Shown in pieces: positions 18,821-27,299 of a DNA stretch of 29,312 bases. The stretch is from Hofstenia miamia. Taxonomy: Eukaryota; Xenacoelomorpha; Acoela. The translations under genes were made by a program, and so were the position numbers. The notes under the pieces were generated by a model. The model was given only the letters and a program-made list of their open reading frames with translations. It ran no database searches and had not been told where the DNA came from. Each line of letters begins with the position of its first letter. The stretch's first letter is position 1. The DNA lies in the NCBI GenBank assembly GCA_004352715.1, contig SCFE01000094.1:682467-711778 (forward strand). Reading direction: 5' to 3'.

Positions 18821-19015
18821 GTGACATTTAGAAATCATCAACTTGCATTTAGAAATAATCATTTTACAATTAGAAATCAAAACTAACATTTAGAAAAGCA
18901 TAGTATACATTTAGAAATGAAAATCGACATTTAGAATTCGTCAATTAACATTCAGAAATCATTAATTAACATTCAGAAGCTATCAATTAACATTCAGACA
19001 TCATTAACATACAGA
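18821..19015 (+). repeat. Degenerate tandem array, about 20-23-bp unit
   Basis: Repeated ACATTTAGAAAT(C)A.. units at 18823, 18846, 18875, 18890 and onward. Toward the right they change to AACATTCAGAA with ATCATTAATT spacers. Spacing varies, unit identity drifts, and there are no unique spacers, so this is not a CRISPR array. It forms one arm of the candidate transposon. Confidence 0.7.
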
Positions 19016-19203
19016 AATCCTTATTTGCACAGAAATATTCCATATTCACAGTGTTGTTTTTCTCATTGACAAGCTTCAATATTTCTAAAAAGATACAATG
19101 TCTGGAAATAGAACTGTAACTTGTAAAATACAGTTTTAACATTTTTATTAAATTTCTTTCTGAGAGCACAACATGGACCTCTAAACAATTTGTTTAGTAG
19201 TCA

Positions 19204-19443
19204 ATGGAGTACAATAAGAATTGCGATGCATCTTTTCAAAAATCGCTGGTAAAAAATGAAATTACCTTGCCACCCATGATTGGAACTGTTGTAAATGAGC
19301 AGAGGCGGCCCCAATATCTTCAAAATTTAGTCGATGGGAATATAGCAAAACTCCCAAGGGCTGAATGTGCTAGGTTCATTCAACATAGCACGTCTTTTCA
19401 TCCAGCTGCCCTTCAATTGGAAGACATGTGTGTTGGCAATTAA
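19204..19443 (+). CDS. Unidentified 79-codon ORF inside the candidate transposon
   Basis: It starts ATGGAGTACAATAAGAATTGC and runs to TAA. The second part, LPPMIGTVVNEQRRPQYLQN.. then AKLPRAECARFIQHSTSF, has richer codon use and more G/C than its surroundings and looks like a real globular-protein segment, helical with conserved-looking Trp-free basic patches. I do not recognise the family. A possible acceptor (TTTAGTAG) precedes the ATG, so it may be a captured host exon. The second copy of the element at 20935 keeps only the last 20 or so codons (FHPVALQLEYMCVGN). Confidence 0.4.
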   Translation: MEYNKNCDASFQKSLVKNEITLPPMIGTVVNEQRRPQYLQNLVDGNIAKLPRAECARFIQHSTSFHPAALQLEDMCVGN

Positions 19444-19544
19444 AACTCTATTGAAATTGTAATGTTGTATGTTTTATATTTAACTATTTTATTAGTTGAT
19501 GCTTCTCTCCATGTAGTTATATTATCATTGATGTTATTCTTAAC

Positions 19545-19546
19545 CC

Positions 19547-19584
<38 letters not shown>

Positions 19585-19600
19585 TATATATATATATTAT
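19545..19600. repeat. (AT)n microsatellite within the candidate transposon
   Basis: Alternating TA for about 35 bases, then ATGGTATATATATATATTATATGG. The second element copy at 21095-21120 has no such run (CCATCATCAATACATCATATGG), so the microsatellite expanded after the copies separated. Confidence 0.7.
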
Positions 19601-19858
19601 ATGGTATTCTGTCAATTAAAAATATATAAATTAACTACTGAGGCATTTCAATTGATAGCTTCTGAATGTTAATTGAGGAATTCTAAATGCCGTTTTTCAT
19701 TTCTAAATGTAAACTATGCTTTTCTAAATGTTAAAAGAGTAATGACTACACCAAGGAGTAATTAAAATTTTATTAGGCCAATCGGGTCACAAGGTTGCAA
19801 AAAAACTAAACTGCTAAACACACGGTTAAATAACTAAATACAACTGCCAACGGCAGAA

Positions 19859-20104
19859 CTATGTATATCCCTTGTCATCTTTTGATAGCTGTTCAATGTT
19901 GGTGTTGGTATGTTCTGCTGAGATCTTCTCTAGTTCCGTCCTTTGACCGGGGAATTGATGTTTGTTTATTAATATACACAACTGACATTTGTTGATTATG
20001 TTTTCAATTGTTCGACAGAGGAATGTTGTTACAAAGTTTTTATGTGTAGTTAGTTCCATTTGATGTACCCCTTTATGTCCTTGTTTGTGGATTTTTTCAT
20101 GAAT
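19859..20104 (-). pseudogene. Ty3/gypsy integrase HHCC zinc-binding domain
   Basis: Read from 20104 down, the residues are HEKIHKQGHKGVHQMELTTH, then IENIINKCQLC, then LINKHQFPGQ. This is the H-x3-H...C-x2-C zinc module at the start of retroviral-type integrases, compare KGHIG..NKCKTC at 10.2 kb. The first Met in the open frame is at 20059, inside the domain. No DDE core follows: the sequence decays by 19859 and stops at the transposon boundary. Confidence 0.75.
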
Positions 20105-20542
20105 TCACATTTATAATATTCCTGCAGCGTTATTAATTTCTGAGTTGTTGAGCTGGCATAGACCACTATACTATCTGTGGTTTTCCATTTATGTTTTTTT
20201 TTTTAAATTAGCGCTTAGCTATGCTGTCCATTAGATATGTTGGATCCTTTAGTTGTTGCATTATTTGTTTGAGAATGATGTTATTCTGTTGGGTGGTGGT
20301 GATTTCTTTGGTGATTATTTCTTCTTTAATCATTATTGATAAACTGGAATGATTGAGCGCCGATTTCTATCAGTGTTGATGTCTGGCAGGTCCTCATATT
20401 GCCAGGATGAAATGAAAATCTATTGCTTTACTTTGTTTTTTTTTTATTTCTCTTTGGTATTGTGATGGAACTGTGCATATTTCTGCCTTTGTTTTGAGTT
20501 TTCCTTTGCAGTGCTGGATCAGTTGCGGGTCTGCTGTTTTTG
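20105..20542 (-). pseudogene. RNase H-integrase linker, decayed
   Basis: Fragments in shifting frames: KTADPQLIQHCKGKLKTKAE just after the RNase H end, then ITTTQQNNIILKQIMQQLKD and STQLNNSEINNAAG. These fit the spacer between RNase H and the integrase zinc domain of Ty3/gypsy pol. No motif can be assigned firmly, and frameshifts and homopolymers (T9 near 20195, T9 near 20435) are frequent. Confidence 0.4.
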
Positions 20543-20930
20543 TCAACAGAGACTGCACTTATCTGTTCTTATGGTGAATGATTCTTCTCCTATTAGAAAG
20601 TGGCGGAATTTCTTTAGAGATTCTATGAGGGCCCGTATTTCTAATTTAGTTGCTCTGTAATTCAATTTGATTTGTTTTAACTTTTGGTTGAACCATTGAA
20701 TTGGTTTTTCCTTTTCTTTTCGGATTTGGTTGGGGTATGGACCAATTGTTACTGTGCTGTCGTCACAATCCAATCTGTAGTGAATGTGAGGAGAAGGAGA
20801 GTATAGCGATTGAATTGTCTTTATTTCTTTTTTTTTTATATTTAATTTATCTTGGTTTTTCCATGTCCCTTCCAACTCTGTTTGCTTTTTATTTGATTTG
20901 AAATGTTATCTGAATTCTCAGCTAGATTTG
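20543..20930 (-). pseudogene. Ty3/gypsy RNase H, copy 2 (extends to the domain end)
   Basis: A 110-codon open stretch: LDCDDSTVTIG (the lxtDaS..aiG motif of the RNase H fold, degraded), KPIQWFNQKLKQIKLNYRAT (pIayfSrkL...e.nY), ALIESLKKFRHFLIGEESF and TIRTDKCSL (TDh.aL). The upstream end overlaps the RT connection (SNQIKSKQSLEGTWKNQDKLN). It is abruptly joined to transposon sequence at about 20931. The same segment occurs at 21324-21570 with about the same divergence pattern, so 21324-21570 and 20700-20930 are duplicates. Confidence 0.75.
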
Positions 20931-20934
20931 AGCT

Positions 20935-21322
20935 AGCATGGCTTTTCATCCAGTTGCCCTTCAATTGGAATACATGTGTGTTGGCAATTAAATCTCAATT
21001 GTAATGTTTTTGGTTTTATATTTAATTATTTTATCAGTTGATGCTTCTCTCCATGTAGTTATATTATCATTGTATTATGTTATTCTTATCCCACAATCCA
21101 TCATCAATACATCATATGGTATTCTGTCAATTAAAAATATATAAATTAACTACTGAGGCGTTTTAATTGATAGCTTCTGAATGTTAATTGATGAATTCTG
21201 AATGTTTTTTTCATGTTCTGAATGTAAATTGACACTTTCTAATTGTTAATTGACAAATTCTTGACAAATGCTATGTTTTCTATTTCTAAATTGAGTGTAA
21301 ATTGACCATTTCTAATTGTAGT
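20935..21322 (+). mobile_element. Partial second copy of the candidate transposon
   Basis: Colinear with about 19385-19700: CTTTTCATCCAG.TGCCCTTC, TGATGCTTCTCTCCATGTAG, GGTATTCTGTCAATTAAAAA, AACTACTGAGGC, then the reversed subterminal array (GCTTCTGAATGTTAATTGAT..). The left half, including most of the internal ORF, is missing. The right end stops exactly at the N at 21323. It sits inside the gypsy RNase H region, in the same orientation as the copy at 18.8 kb. Confidence 0.65.
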
Positions 21323-21323
21323 N

Positions 21324-21770
21324 ACTTTTGGTTGAACCATTGAATTGGTTTTTCCTCTTCATTTCGGATTTGGCTGAGGGATGCACCAATTGTTACTGTG
21401 CTCACGTCACAATCCAATATGTAGTGATTGTGAGAAGTAGGAGAGTTTAGCGATTGAATTTTCTTCATTTCTGTTTTTAATAGATTTAATTCCTCCTGGT
21501 TTTTCCAGGTCCCTTCAAACTCTGTTTGCTTTTTAAAAGATTTGAAATGTTAACTGTTTTCTCAGCTAGATTTGGGATAAACATGTGGTAATAGTTAAGA
21601 AATCCCTGTTTGATGAAAACTGTTGGAGATGCATAAGGGCTTTTCTTCTTCTGATTATACCATTATTAAGGATGTCGGAAATGGTTTTCGCATATTGTTC
21701 TTGTAGTTGAGGTGGTACTCATCTACACACTTGTTGTATTGTTTGTCTGACGTATTTCTATTGTATGTTT
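21324..21770 (-). pseudogene. Ty3/gypsy RT start fused to RT connection and RNase H, copy 1
   Basis: The minus strand reads VPPQLQEQYAKTISDILNNG (RT entry) and then, one base shifted, SPYASPTVFIKQ, the conserved start of the RT fingers. This is joined directly at about 21606 to GFLNYYHMFIPNLAEKTVNI, which in intact elements follows the RT palm (GLlNYYrrFIPnfs). About 150-170 residues holding the YxDD active site are thus deleted with the frame kept. RNase H follows (LDCDVSTVTIGASLSQIRNE, KPIQWFNQK) up to the N at 21323. Confidence 0.8.
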
Positions 21771-22068
21771 GACTCCTATTGCCTTCCCCACACTGATTTC
21801 GTTTTTGTTGAATATAGAGGAATTTTTCTTTCATCAGATGTTAAGTGTGGGTGAGATTCTGTTGTCAGCAGTGGTACATTGGAAAAGTTGTTTTGGTGAT
21901 ATTCGTTTTCTGAGATTAATACGGGTTTGTTTTTCATTACGAATTTTTCTAATGGAACTCCAGTGATGGTGATGTCTTTAGATCATATTGAAACATGTCT
22001 ATTTGAGTTATTTAGTAATGCTGCAAATCCTTGATTATTTTTTACTGTGGTAAGATTATTGAGTACTG
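21771..22068 (-). pseudogene. Protease-RT connector of the gypsy element
   Basis: Frames stay open for long stretches: ITVLNNLTTVKNNQGFAALL, then after one stop ITITGVPLEKFVMKNKPVLI and FSNVPLLTTESHPHLTSDER. This matches the spacer typical between the retropepsin and RT of Ty3/gypsy pol. It has no catalytic motif. The plus-strand ORF over it is a shadow. Confidence 0.5.
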
Positions 22069-22620
22069 TTATCTGTAAGGATCATACTCCATGTGCATTT
22101 CTATGACCCCTTCACCAGACATGGGCAGTTTTGGTGTAATTCTGATAAGTCTCCAGTGAAAGGGCTTGAGTCTTAAATTTTCACTCAATTCCAAAGTGTT
22201 GTTGCCCTTTGTAACTGGAGAGACTGTTACATGTTTGTCCTCCTTTATTGTTAGTGTATGATTTGAGTAATCAATGAGGCAGTTGTTTTCTGTGAGAATG
22301 TCTTTTCCTAGTATTTTTTCATATGGGAAAAGTTGGTATTGCATGTTGATAATGAGGACATCTTGATAAAATTTGACATTTTGAACTGTAATCAGTGAGT
22401 CCTTAACATTACCCTTCACATTAACATAATGTAATATCTTTCCATGTCTATCTGATATTTTGAGCACATGTATTGGCTATGATCGAGATCAAAGCACCAG
22501 TGTCAACTGTGGCTTTGATGTTACAGCTGTTGATCATTATAGGTATTAGGTTCCTTTCCAACAGATCTGTTATGATCAGGAGTTCCTTTGCTTTGTCTGG
22601 GGCTGGCGCCCTTATTTGTT
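22069..22620 (-). pseudogene. Retropepsin-like aspartic protease of the gypsy element (frameshifted)
   Basis: From about 22620 down, one frame reads KAKELLIITDLLERNLIPIM then IKATVDTGALISII. The DTGA is the retropepsin active site and IKATVDTGA its usual setting. A one-base frameshift near 22468 moves the reading into the next frame: VLKISDRHGK.., VLIINMQYQLFPYEKILGKD, where ILGKDIL matches the flap-distal ILG.D.L motif. The protease would mature Gag and Pol. The tail LKPFHWRLIRITPKLP leads into pol. Confidence 0.8.
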
Positions 22621-22684
22621 AAAGTTTAAAGTATCATTAGTGTAATCATTATTTTCAATGCCTTCTGTATCTTTGATGGTGTAG

Positions 22685-22927
22685 AAGCCTTCATATTTTA
22701 CAGCATAGCAATCGTTTTGCAGTCCTTTTCGAGATGTCCTTTTTCACCACATTTGCAGCATCTAATAAATGCAAAATCAGTTGTTTTTTTTTCAATTGCT
22801 TTTTGTAGAGCATCTTTTTTAAAGAATATGCGACGTTGTTGAGGTTGTGTAGACTGTGTTCCTCTTTGTTGGTACATTCATTGTTTTTCATTGTGAGTTG
22901 AATGTTCACTGCTTTTTTGATTAGCAT
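22685..22927 (-). pseudogene. Gag nucleocapsid region with CCHC zinc knuckle
   Basis: In the frame one base off the longest ORF, the minus strand reads FAFIRCCKCGEKGHLEKDCK at about 22690-22760. This is a perfect CX2CX4HX4C knuckle that binds genomic RNA in Ty3/gypsy and retroviral Gag. Upstream, NIQLTMKNNECTNKEEHSLH continues the gag C-terminal domain in the other frame. A frameshift therefore lies between the capsid and the knuckle. Confidence 0.75.
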
Positions 22928-23678
22928 CTAGATGTCATCATCAATGTTGCACTTGTTTTCAAATTTAGTTTTCATTGAAATTTGTAAACCTGCATGTACA
23001 TAAAAATATAGATCTTCGGGGTAGTATTTTTCTTCTTCTTGTGAGAGGCGCAGGAGGTAATCAACTTTATAAATGCATTTTACGATATCTTCATCCTCTT
23101 CTAGCTTGCATCTGTATAGTTGCATGTGGTATTGCTTTCTTGTACAGTCATTGTCAAAGTGATCATTCAAGGCTTTCGTCAACATGTCATAGTCAGTTTT
23201 GACTGTTGCATTGAGATTGAGGTAAACTTTGACTGCTGTTGTCAAATTTTCCTGTGAAATATTGTGGCATCTTAGTGAGTTTGAGAACTGTCTTCAGAGG
23301 TCAGTCAAGCAGAATTTAGATTCTATTTTTGGACTTCGTTTTGAAAAGGGTGTGTTGGCTGACTTCCAGTGGCAATGTAATCAGCAGCATGATTAGCCTG
23401 AATGCTGATGGACTTGGCTTCACCAAAGAAGGAATTGTGACATTGCTCGTTTCTTGGTAGCAATTAGCAGCTGCTGTGGTTGGAATTTGATTCAGGTTAG
23501 TTTCTGGTTTCATTAGATTGGTAATAGTTTCCAATGTATTATTTCTAAATAGATTCAGATTGTCTTGAATGGAAGATTCAAATATAGAAAACTGCTCTTG
23601 TGAGACATAGTTAGTATCACTGTGGGATTGGCTTGATGTGGTTAATTGATTTTCAAGATACAGAATTTTCATTTTCAT
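22928..23678 (-). pseudogene. Gag of the gypsy element (N-terminal and capsid regions)
   Basis: It starts MKMKILYLENQLTTSSQSHS at 23678, with a linker rich in S/T/N, and is open to about 23316. After a break near 23316-23246 the frame resumes with VYLNLNATVKTDYDMLTKAL, CTRKQYHMQLYRCKLEEDED and EDLYFYVHAGLQISMKTKFE, a Retrotrans_gag-like capsid pattern. The last segment resembles gag copy A of family Q (SIRTQFEIKCDME near 520), so both families share ancestry. The protein would assemble particles. Confidence 0.75.
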
Positions 23679-24026
23679 ATCATTTTAACATTAGGCTTGA
23701 TTTAACAATAGATCCATAAGTTAGGCATTATTTAGAGTTTTCAAGTTTGTAGTCATATAGTTTATCATAATGTAACAAGTTAGATAGGGGTAATTAGTGG
23801 TAATAAATCCATAGGTATGATAGAGAGCATAACCATACAAAACGCATTCTCTTAAAGATTTAGCAGTGATAAGTTTAGTACATAATAAATTCGATAAATC
23901 TTTGCAAATAATAAAGAATAACTTATCAGTTCAAATATTGGTGCCAAAGTTTTCAGTAAGAGTTTAACCAAGAAATGATTAGTATCGGTTTCAAGGGTTG
24001 GTTCTTTTAACAGTGATGGGTCACCA
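23679..24026 (-). other. Leader of the gypsy element with putative primer-binding site
   Basis: No gene. At 24026 downward the minus strand reads TGGTGACCCATCACTG, beginning with the TGG expected where tRNA 3'-CCA pairs. The segment to the gag ATG at 23678 is AT-rich and untranslated. The hydrophobic minus ORF 23852-24223 spans the LTR/leader and is not conserved-looking. Confidence 0.45.
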
Positions 24027-24514
24027 TCTAGCCTCATCAGGGTTAGTATAACCATATAGTAAAGAAAGTAAAAAATAGAGTTATAGCATTCTGAAGGCTT
24101 AATATCTACTATCAAGTAGGCAAAGAAATTCCATTCACCAGAGTTTATAGCATAGTAAGTAAACAGCATTAGTACTTTCAGCAAATCAAAGTTATAAAAT
24201 GAAAGATCGAGAATACATAGCATCTAAGGTTGTATACAAGCAACTGCATATACATGGAGGAATGACAGTCTATATGGCAATTACTCCTGGAGTGGTACAG
24301 GCAAGCAGTCATCTTAGTTAATAAAACAAACATTAACTGGGTCAGATAAACTCCGGAGAGGAATGGGCTTGCGTCTATAAGCATGATGAATTATTGTGCT
24401 GTAGCCAAGGGATTAGTATTGGAGACACCTAGCAGCATCGAAGTGTGTGCAGTGGAGAGCAATTGAGCCAAAGAAATATGATGATGATAGTTTTTCTTTA
24501 GCGTAGCCGATATT

Positions 24515-24517
<3 letters not shown>
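24027..24517 (-). repeat. Putative 5' LTR of the gypsy element
   Basis: The minus strand begins TGTAATATCGGCTACGC at 24517, next to an (AT)n run and gap, and ends at the primer-binding site at 24026. The TGT start and position ahead of gag support an LTR, but no second copy exists in the window to prove it, and a CA end is not seen. Confidence 0.4.
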
Positions 24518-24548
<31 letters not shown>

Positions 24549-24667
24549 NNNNNNNNNNNNNNNNNNNNNNNNNNNNNNNNNNNNNNNNNNNNNNNNNNNN
24601 NNNNNNNNNNNNNNNNNNNNNNNNNNNNNNNNNNNNNNNNNNNNNNNNNNNNNNNNNTATATATATA
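24518..24667. repeat. (AT)n microsatellite with 109-N assembly gap
   Basis: TA repeat on both sides of N at 24549-24657. ORFs drawn through the gap are meaningless. Confidence 0.9.
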
Positions 24668-25545
24668 TTCTTTAAGTAATTCTAACACTAACATACAAGG
24701 GTTGCGATAACATATCCCTTAATACTATTGACCAAGAATTTTAGAAGCTCACAAAATCTTAAAGCGAATCTAAATGAATATTTCGCAATTACAATATTAA
24801 TAGAATTGAAAAGATATTAAAATTTGAGTGATTATGAATCTCACTTATACTTATACAACTAGCATAGGATATCGTTTTCCTTGAGAATAAGATTTAGTTG
24901 CATTTTTGTCATACATTTAAAATCAGATTTAGTTTTTTAAAGCATTTATGAAAATACTCCTTCCCTTTCATTTTCTTCTGGTTGGTTGCACAAAAATATT
25001 AGAAACAAGCAAGAGCAGAGTCATAGTAGAATTTTTTCTAAGAAAAGAAAATCAATGATAAATTTGCATGTTCTTTTCAAATTTTTTTGATGAATTTGTG
25101 TAAATATGTGAAACGAACTAATGTAATTGATTAACAGAAATCAATATCTTACTCAAATGAAATTGGTGAAAGTTCATCAATAAGTCGAGAGCTGCCCAAG
25201 ATAGTTGAAAATATTCAGCATTGAGGAACTAAGACCCTTTTGCAATGCATTCTTACATTTTCTTGAACTATTTATGGTGTTTGTCAATAACTTATATTAA
25301 CACTTTGACTACGCACCACGAGTATACTCGCGATATTAAGAGAATTGCTTTTTGTGGCAAAAAGTTTCAATGCACCAATAGAATTAATAAAAAATTGGTT
25401 GTTTTTTGTAAATTTGATTAATTATTTTTTGGACATGCTCAGTTCAAACATTTTGATTGGATTGTTATGTCAAATAAAGCTATCCAATGAAATTTCATTT
25501 GAATTTTTATAAATGCTGTAGTGCATTTTCAGATAAACTATAAAA
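24668..25545. other. Upstream region of the GPCR gene
   Basis: No ORF of note. It contains the piggyBac-like terminus at 25297-25334 and, close to the start codon, AT-rich DNA with ATCCAAT (25481-25487) and CTATAAAA (25536-25543), two bases from the ATG, so too close to be a TATA box for it. A transcription start cannot be placed. Confidence 0.4.
25297..25334 (+). repeat. Possible piggyBac-type terminus (TTAA + CACTTTGACTACGC..)
   Basis: TTAA at 25297-25300 is followed by CACTTTGACTACGCACCA and the perfect 12-bp palindrome CGAGTATACTCG (25319-25330). piggyBac-like elements insert at TTAA and often start CCCTTTGA.. with an inner palindrome of this kind. No opposite end or transposase was found, so it would be a solo remnant. 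Confidence 0.25.
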
Positions 25546-25854
25546 ATGAATGTAACGCAAGAAATAGAGCTACAGTTCCTGAGTATCGCAATTAGTAATG
25601 CTATGATTTTTGTATGTCTATTTGGTGTGGTTTCCAATTTTGCAATTCTGCTTGTAATTATTGCTACAAAAACAATGCGTAACAATCATTACTTCTTAAT
25701 TGGTAATTTGGCTTTCAATGATTGCCTTCTTTCGTTCATCATGTCGATTACACTCTTAACTCCAATTCTAACCACGTTCACAGGAAAAGTGCCTGGGCCT
25801 CCAGTAATTGGTAGAATTGTATGCTCACTGAAATCTCAGAATGCCGTTTTCTCA
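25546..25854 (+). CDS. Class A (rhodopsin-like) GPCR, exon 1: N-terminus, TM1, TM2, start of TM3
   Basis: 103 codons starting MNVTQEIELQFLSIAISNAM, with a short extracellular N-terminus whose only glycosylation sequon is NVT at residue 2. TM1 is about residues 18-42 (VSNFAILLVII, Asn of the GN motif). TM2 starts NLAFND at about residue 54, the LAxxD motif with the sodium-site Asp. Then follow an extracellular loop and GRIVCSL with the TM3 cysteine that normally bonds to loop 2. The exon ends TTC TCA with donor A|GTAAGT at 25855, phase 0; reading on gives a stop four codons later. The receptor would sit in the plasma membrane and couple to G proteins. The ligand is unknown. Best guess is an orphan amine- or peptide-type receptor of an invertebrate expansion. 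Confidence 0.8.
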
Positions 25855-26927
25855 GTAAGTAAATTTTAAACGAATAATTATTGACATGATATGAATACTC
25901 AAAATTGCAATCAATTTTCAACATATTTCGGTGTTTTATAGAGTAAATGGCTCAATAAAATTGTTTTATGGAAATATAATATTATTATATGCCATTGGCT
26001 AGGATAAGCTGGGTATTTAAAATTTGCTATGAATTAATATTCCATGCGCACTAGACTAAATGTCTCATTAGGCCTTATGTATAACTCAACATATTACTCA
26101 TATTATTAAATCATTTATCCCTTTTGCTATAGTAAATGTCTTAGGAAAATTTATTTCCAATTTTTGTGAGGCTAAGGTAAGGCGACGCTTTTGGCTATAA
26201 ATAGCTAAAGCTTTAGCACGGCTATGTAGCTAACACCTAAAAACAGCCTTGTGGCAAAGAAAATCTTCTAAATGGCAAACTTTTTTTAATGAATTTTGCA
26301 ATACTAAATAATACTAAATAATGTTTGTACAGCACCAAAAATTTTATAAGAAACAGAGTCATTGAAATCCTATATCTAAAATCAAATAATTTTGTTTCCT
26401 CCACGTTTTCGGAACTAATCTGAATCTGCTATTGTGCTCAACTTTTTAGATTCATTTTATAAATTTAATTAGAATTCCCTCATGATTGCTTAATTTAATG
26501 CTAATCAAACATTTGAGTGTTGGAGTGTTTACAGGTATTTCAAATCTACCAACAAGTTTCACATGCAATTTTTAGGGAGTACGCTCTTTAATCATAAACA
26601 TCCAACAAAAAATTTAGCTCCATAGCAAAAATCTTTGTGATTCTGTATTTCATCTTGTGACATTTGGAGATAAATTTAGCGAATGTAGTGGAATTAAAAC
26701 CAACTAATTTATAAATTAATGCTAGCAAGCTTTTGCATTTTTAAATGCTAATGACAAGAACAACTTCTATAATCAACTCTGTATTGGATTTGTTGAAATT
26801 TTATATATATTGAATTTTATATATAGTGAAGGTATTCTAAAAATTTATCTACCTTTTTCTTAATTATTCAAAACTCAAACTTCTAATAATGCAGCTTATG
26901 GAAATACATTTTTCAGATGTAATTTAG
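25855..26927 (+). other. Predicted intron of the GPCR gene
   Basis: Donor GTAAGT at 25855-25860, acceptor TTTAG ending at 26927. Length 1073 bp, phase 0. The earlier TTTTTCAG at 26908-26915 would give ATG TAA in frame and is unlikely. The intron is AT-rich and holds no recognisable repeat or ORF. Confidence 0.65.
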
Positions 26928-27299
26928 ACAATAAAGAACTCTGCTATGATTATTTCCCTCATTGCAGTAGAAAGATACTTCGCAGTTATGTTTCCAATTT
27001 TCTATCAGCATCATGTCACTAAGAAAACTTGTTCCAATGTGACAGGAATCCTTTGGATTTATAGTTGCACTCTTTTCATTATAAAAGATTATTTTTCTAT
27101 AAAAGTAGAAAATAATTTTTGTTCACAGGACTACACGAACGCTATTTCTGTATTCTTTGGGACTGTCAATGTCATTGACTACATTACTGTGCAATTACTG
27201 ATTCCAATATTTTGCTACTGTTGCATTGCTTGGAAAATTTCACTTAAAATTTCAAAATCAGGTTATAATTATCCCAAGTTAAACATTTTTGAGGCATAA
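26928..27299 (+). CDS. Class A GPCR, exon 2: end of TM3, TM4, TM5
   Basis: It begins TIKNSAMIISLIAVERYFAV, the end of TM3 with the ERY variant of the DRY motif used for G-protein coupling. The preceding FS of exon 1 joins in frame. TM4 is about VTGILWIYSCTLFII. Loop 2 holds NNFCSQD, the cysteine partner of TM3. TM5 is VQLLIPIFCYCCIAWKI with the conserved Pro. The frame stops at 27297-27299 after ISLKISKSGYNYPK, with no TM6 or TM7. A donor candidate CAG|GTTATA at 27262 could splice to a further exon beyond the window or in a gap, else the receptor is a truncated 226-residue product. Start of exon 2 is set by the reading frame and the AG at 26926-26927. Confidence 0.75.
   Translation, partial: TIKNSAMIISLIAVERYFAVMFPIFYQHHVTKKTCSNVTGILWIYSCTLFIIKDYFSIKVENNFCSQDYTNAISVFFGTVNVIDYITVQLLIPIFCYCCIAWKISLKISKSGYNYPKLNIFEA

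Larger units (their letters stand above)
18805..19753. mobile_element. Candidate non-autonomous transposon with inverted subterminal repeat arrays
   Basis: The left side (18821-19015) is an array of about nine degenerate 20-23-bp units of ACATTTAGAAATCATCAATTA type. The right side (about 19645-19740) carries the same units in reverse complement (TTTCTAAATGT, CTTCTGAATGTTAATTGA). Stretches pair over more than one unit, for example AACATTCAGAAGCTATCAATT with AATTGATAGCTTCTGAATGTT. A 9-bp direct repeat ACTACACCA lies outside each end (18805-18813, 19745-19753), a plausible target-site duplication. Inside are a 79-codon ORF and an (AT)n run. A partial second copy sits at 20935-21322. No transposase is seen. 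Confidence 0.55.
19754..24517 (-). mobile_element. Degenerate Ty3/gypsy LTR retrotransposon
   Basis: Minus-strand order: putative 5' LTR (24517-24027), leader, gag (23678-22700), zinc knuckle, protease (about 22620-22250), connector, RT start (about 21710-21606), RT-RNase H connection and RNase H (duplicated), integrase HHCC domain (20104-19859). The order gag-PR-RT-RH-IN is diagnostic of Ty3/gypsy. The RT palm and the integrase core are missing, there are many frameshifts, and no 3' LTR was found. A transposon fragment interrupts RNase H (20935-21322). The left end meets the candidate transposon at 19745-19753. Confidence 0.85.

Noticed and set aside
18821-19015. CRISPR-like array
   Set aside because: Units drift, spacing varies, there are no unique spacers, and the genome is eukaryotic.
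23852-24223. 123-codon hydrophobic minus ORF (membrane-protein-like)
   Set aside because: It spans the putative LTR and leader of the gypsy element. Hydrophobicity follows from T-rich sequence.
24413-24694. ORF running through the N gap
   Set aside because: Most of its codons are N or AT microsatellite.
25470-25685. 71-codon minus ORF over GPCR exon 1
   Set aside because: It is antisense to the transmembrane-coding exon and has no motif.
26908-26915. TTTTTCAG as the GPCR intron acceptor
   Set aside because: Exon 1 ends in phase 0 and this acceptor would give ATG TAA at once. The AG at 26926-26927 keeps the frame into the TM3 end.
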